Source: a bacterium (GTDB lineage Bacteria; Patescibacteriota; Doudnabacteria; UBA920). From it: a DNA stretch of 7,950 nucleotides. The stretch is taken from assembly GCA_021789715.1 (NCBI GenBank), contig JAJYJE010000042.1:1-7950 (forward strand), written 5' to 3'. The notes under the pieces are model-generated. The model made no database searches and was not told the origin of the DNA. It saw only the letters and a program-made list of their open reading frames with translations. This document shows, piece after piece, positions 7,452 to 7,950 of the stretch. The position numbers were made by a program, and so were the translations under genes. How positions within the stretch are numbered: the stretch's first letter is position 1; every line of letters starts with the position of its first letter.

Positions 7452-7558
7452 TGTGGAAAAATAAGGATTTTTTATGATTTTAAACGACTAGCGGCCGCGG
7501 GCTATCGCAAGCAGCTGTCGGGCGTCGTCATTTCGCCATGGCATGTACAGTGCTCGGG

Positions 7559-7950
7559 CTATCTTAGCTCGGCGTTGTAAATGCGATGGGTTTCGTCGTA
7601 CAATTTTTGCTGGAGCGGCTCCACTTCCTCGGTCTTCAGCGTGCGCTCCGGGCTGCGGTAGACCACGCGGTAGGTGTAACTGGTTTTGTCCGGGCCGAAT
7701 TTTGCGGCGTTTTCATATTTATCCAGCAGTTCGACTTGTTCCACCAAATCGCCGCCAATTTCGCGAATCAAATCGAAATAGTTATTAGGCACGAAGTCGC
7801 TGTTTACGATGAACGAGATGTCGCGCGTGATCGGCGGGTATTTGCTGACCTCAACGAATTTTTGGCCAAGTTTAAGTTGTTTTTTGACGCGTTCGTCGTC
7901 GCTCCAGAGCAGGCGGATGTCAGTCAGCGACATGCTCACGATCGCCAATC
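7559..7950 (-). CDS. Phenylalanyl-tRNA synthetase, C-terminal part (PheS motif 3 plus FDX-ACB)
   Basis: The frame is open at the right edge, so this is the 3' part of a larger gene: 129 codons plus stop TAG. The first visible residues, LAIVSMSLTDIRLLWSDDER (1-20), match the end of the PheRS alpha catalytic domain (family pattern ERLAM..DIRLFW), and the split codon xGA at the edge is compatible with the motif 3 arginine. Residues 31-129 form a ferredoxin-fold anticodon-binding domain: FVEVSKYPPITRDISFIV, IREIGGDLVEQVELLDKY, then YRVVYRSPERTL and a C-terminal helix ending NAELR. Ordinary bacterial PheS ends soon after motif 3, and FDX-ACB sits at the end of PheT. The order here is that of mitochondrial single-chain PheRS. 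It is followed by a strong terminator. That it is part of a PheRS is confident; whether the full gene is a one-chain enzyme needs the upstream sequence. Confidence 0.85.
   Translation of the reverse strand, partial: LAIVSMSLTDIRLLWSDDERVKKQLKLGQKFVEVSKYPPITRDISFIVNSDFVPNNYFDLIREIGGDLVEQVELLDKYENAAKFGPDKTSYTYRVVYRSPERTLKTEEVEPLQQKLYDETHRIYNAELR

Noticed and set aside
7488..7544. Possible 18-codon minus-strand frame (MPWRNDDARQLLAIARGR)
   Set aside because: Too short to support, no Shine-Dalgarno, and it lies between the synthetase stop and its terminator. Could be a chance frame.

Overview
The window is a compact bacterial housekeeping stretch. All eight genes I can support are on the minus strand; I see no plus-strand gene. 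Reading in the direction of transcription (high to low coordinates) the order is: the 3' end of a phenylalanyl-tRNA synthetase gene, gyrB, a small three-helix membrane protein, greA, an SRPBCC-fold protein, lysS, a divergent HAM1/RdgB-family nucleotide pyrophosphatase, and serS, which runs off the left edge. The genes at both edges are cut by the window.

The style suggests a member of the Candidate Phyla Radiation (Patescibacteria). Genes are short and informational, almost no start codon has a clear Shine-Dalgarno sequence, intergenic DNA is AT-rich with small hairpins, and the aminoacyl-tRNA synthetases are divergent. This assignment is inference, not proof. TGA is used as a stop (end of lysS), so the window gives no sign of UGA recoding.

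Region by region: 7559-7950 carries class II motif 3 followed directly by a ferredoxin-fold anticodon-binding domain, the arrangement of mitochondrial-type single-chain PheRS. 7237-7558 is a 322-base gap holding the synthetase terminator (a perfect 26-base palindrome), an extended -10 promoter for gyrB, a terminator-like hairpin inside the gyrB leader and a few DnaA-box-like 9-mers. gyrB and the small membrane gene are separated by one base and are probably translationally coupled. greA has the best promoter in the window (TTGACA-17-TATCAT), and its leader is almost entirely one long imperfect hairpin built from repeated TACGGA words. greA ends in a good intrinsic terminator. The SRPBCC gene has its own leader hairpin and terminator. 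lysS has an extended -10 promoter and a leader hairpin. The pyrophosphatase and serS follow with no visible terminator between them and could be read from the lysS promoter.

Functionally the genes cover tRNA charging (Phe, Lys, Ser; all class II synthetases), DNA supercoiling (GyrB), transcript-cleavage rescue of RNA polymerase (GreA) and nucleotide-pool cleaning (HAM1 family). I found no CRISPR array, transposase, phage gene, toxin-antitoxin pair or rRNA/tRNA gene. The most interesting signals are the PheRS domain architecture, the greA leader hairpin, the altered base-recognition motifs of the HAM1 protein and the hairpin in the gyrB leader.
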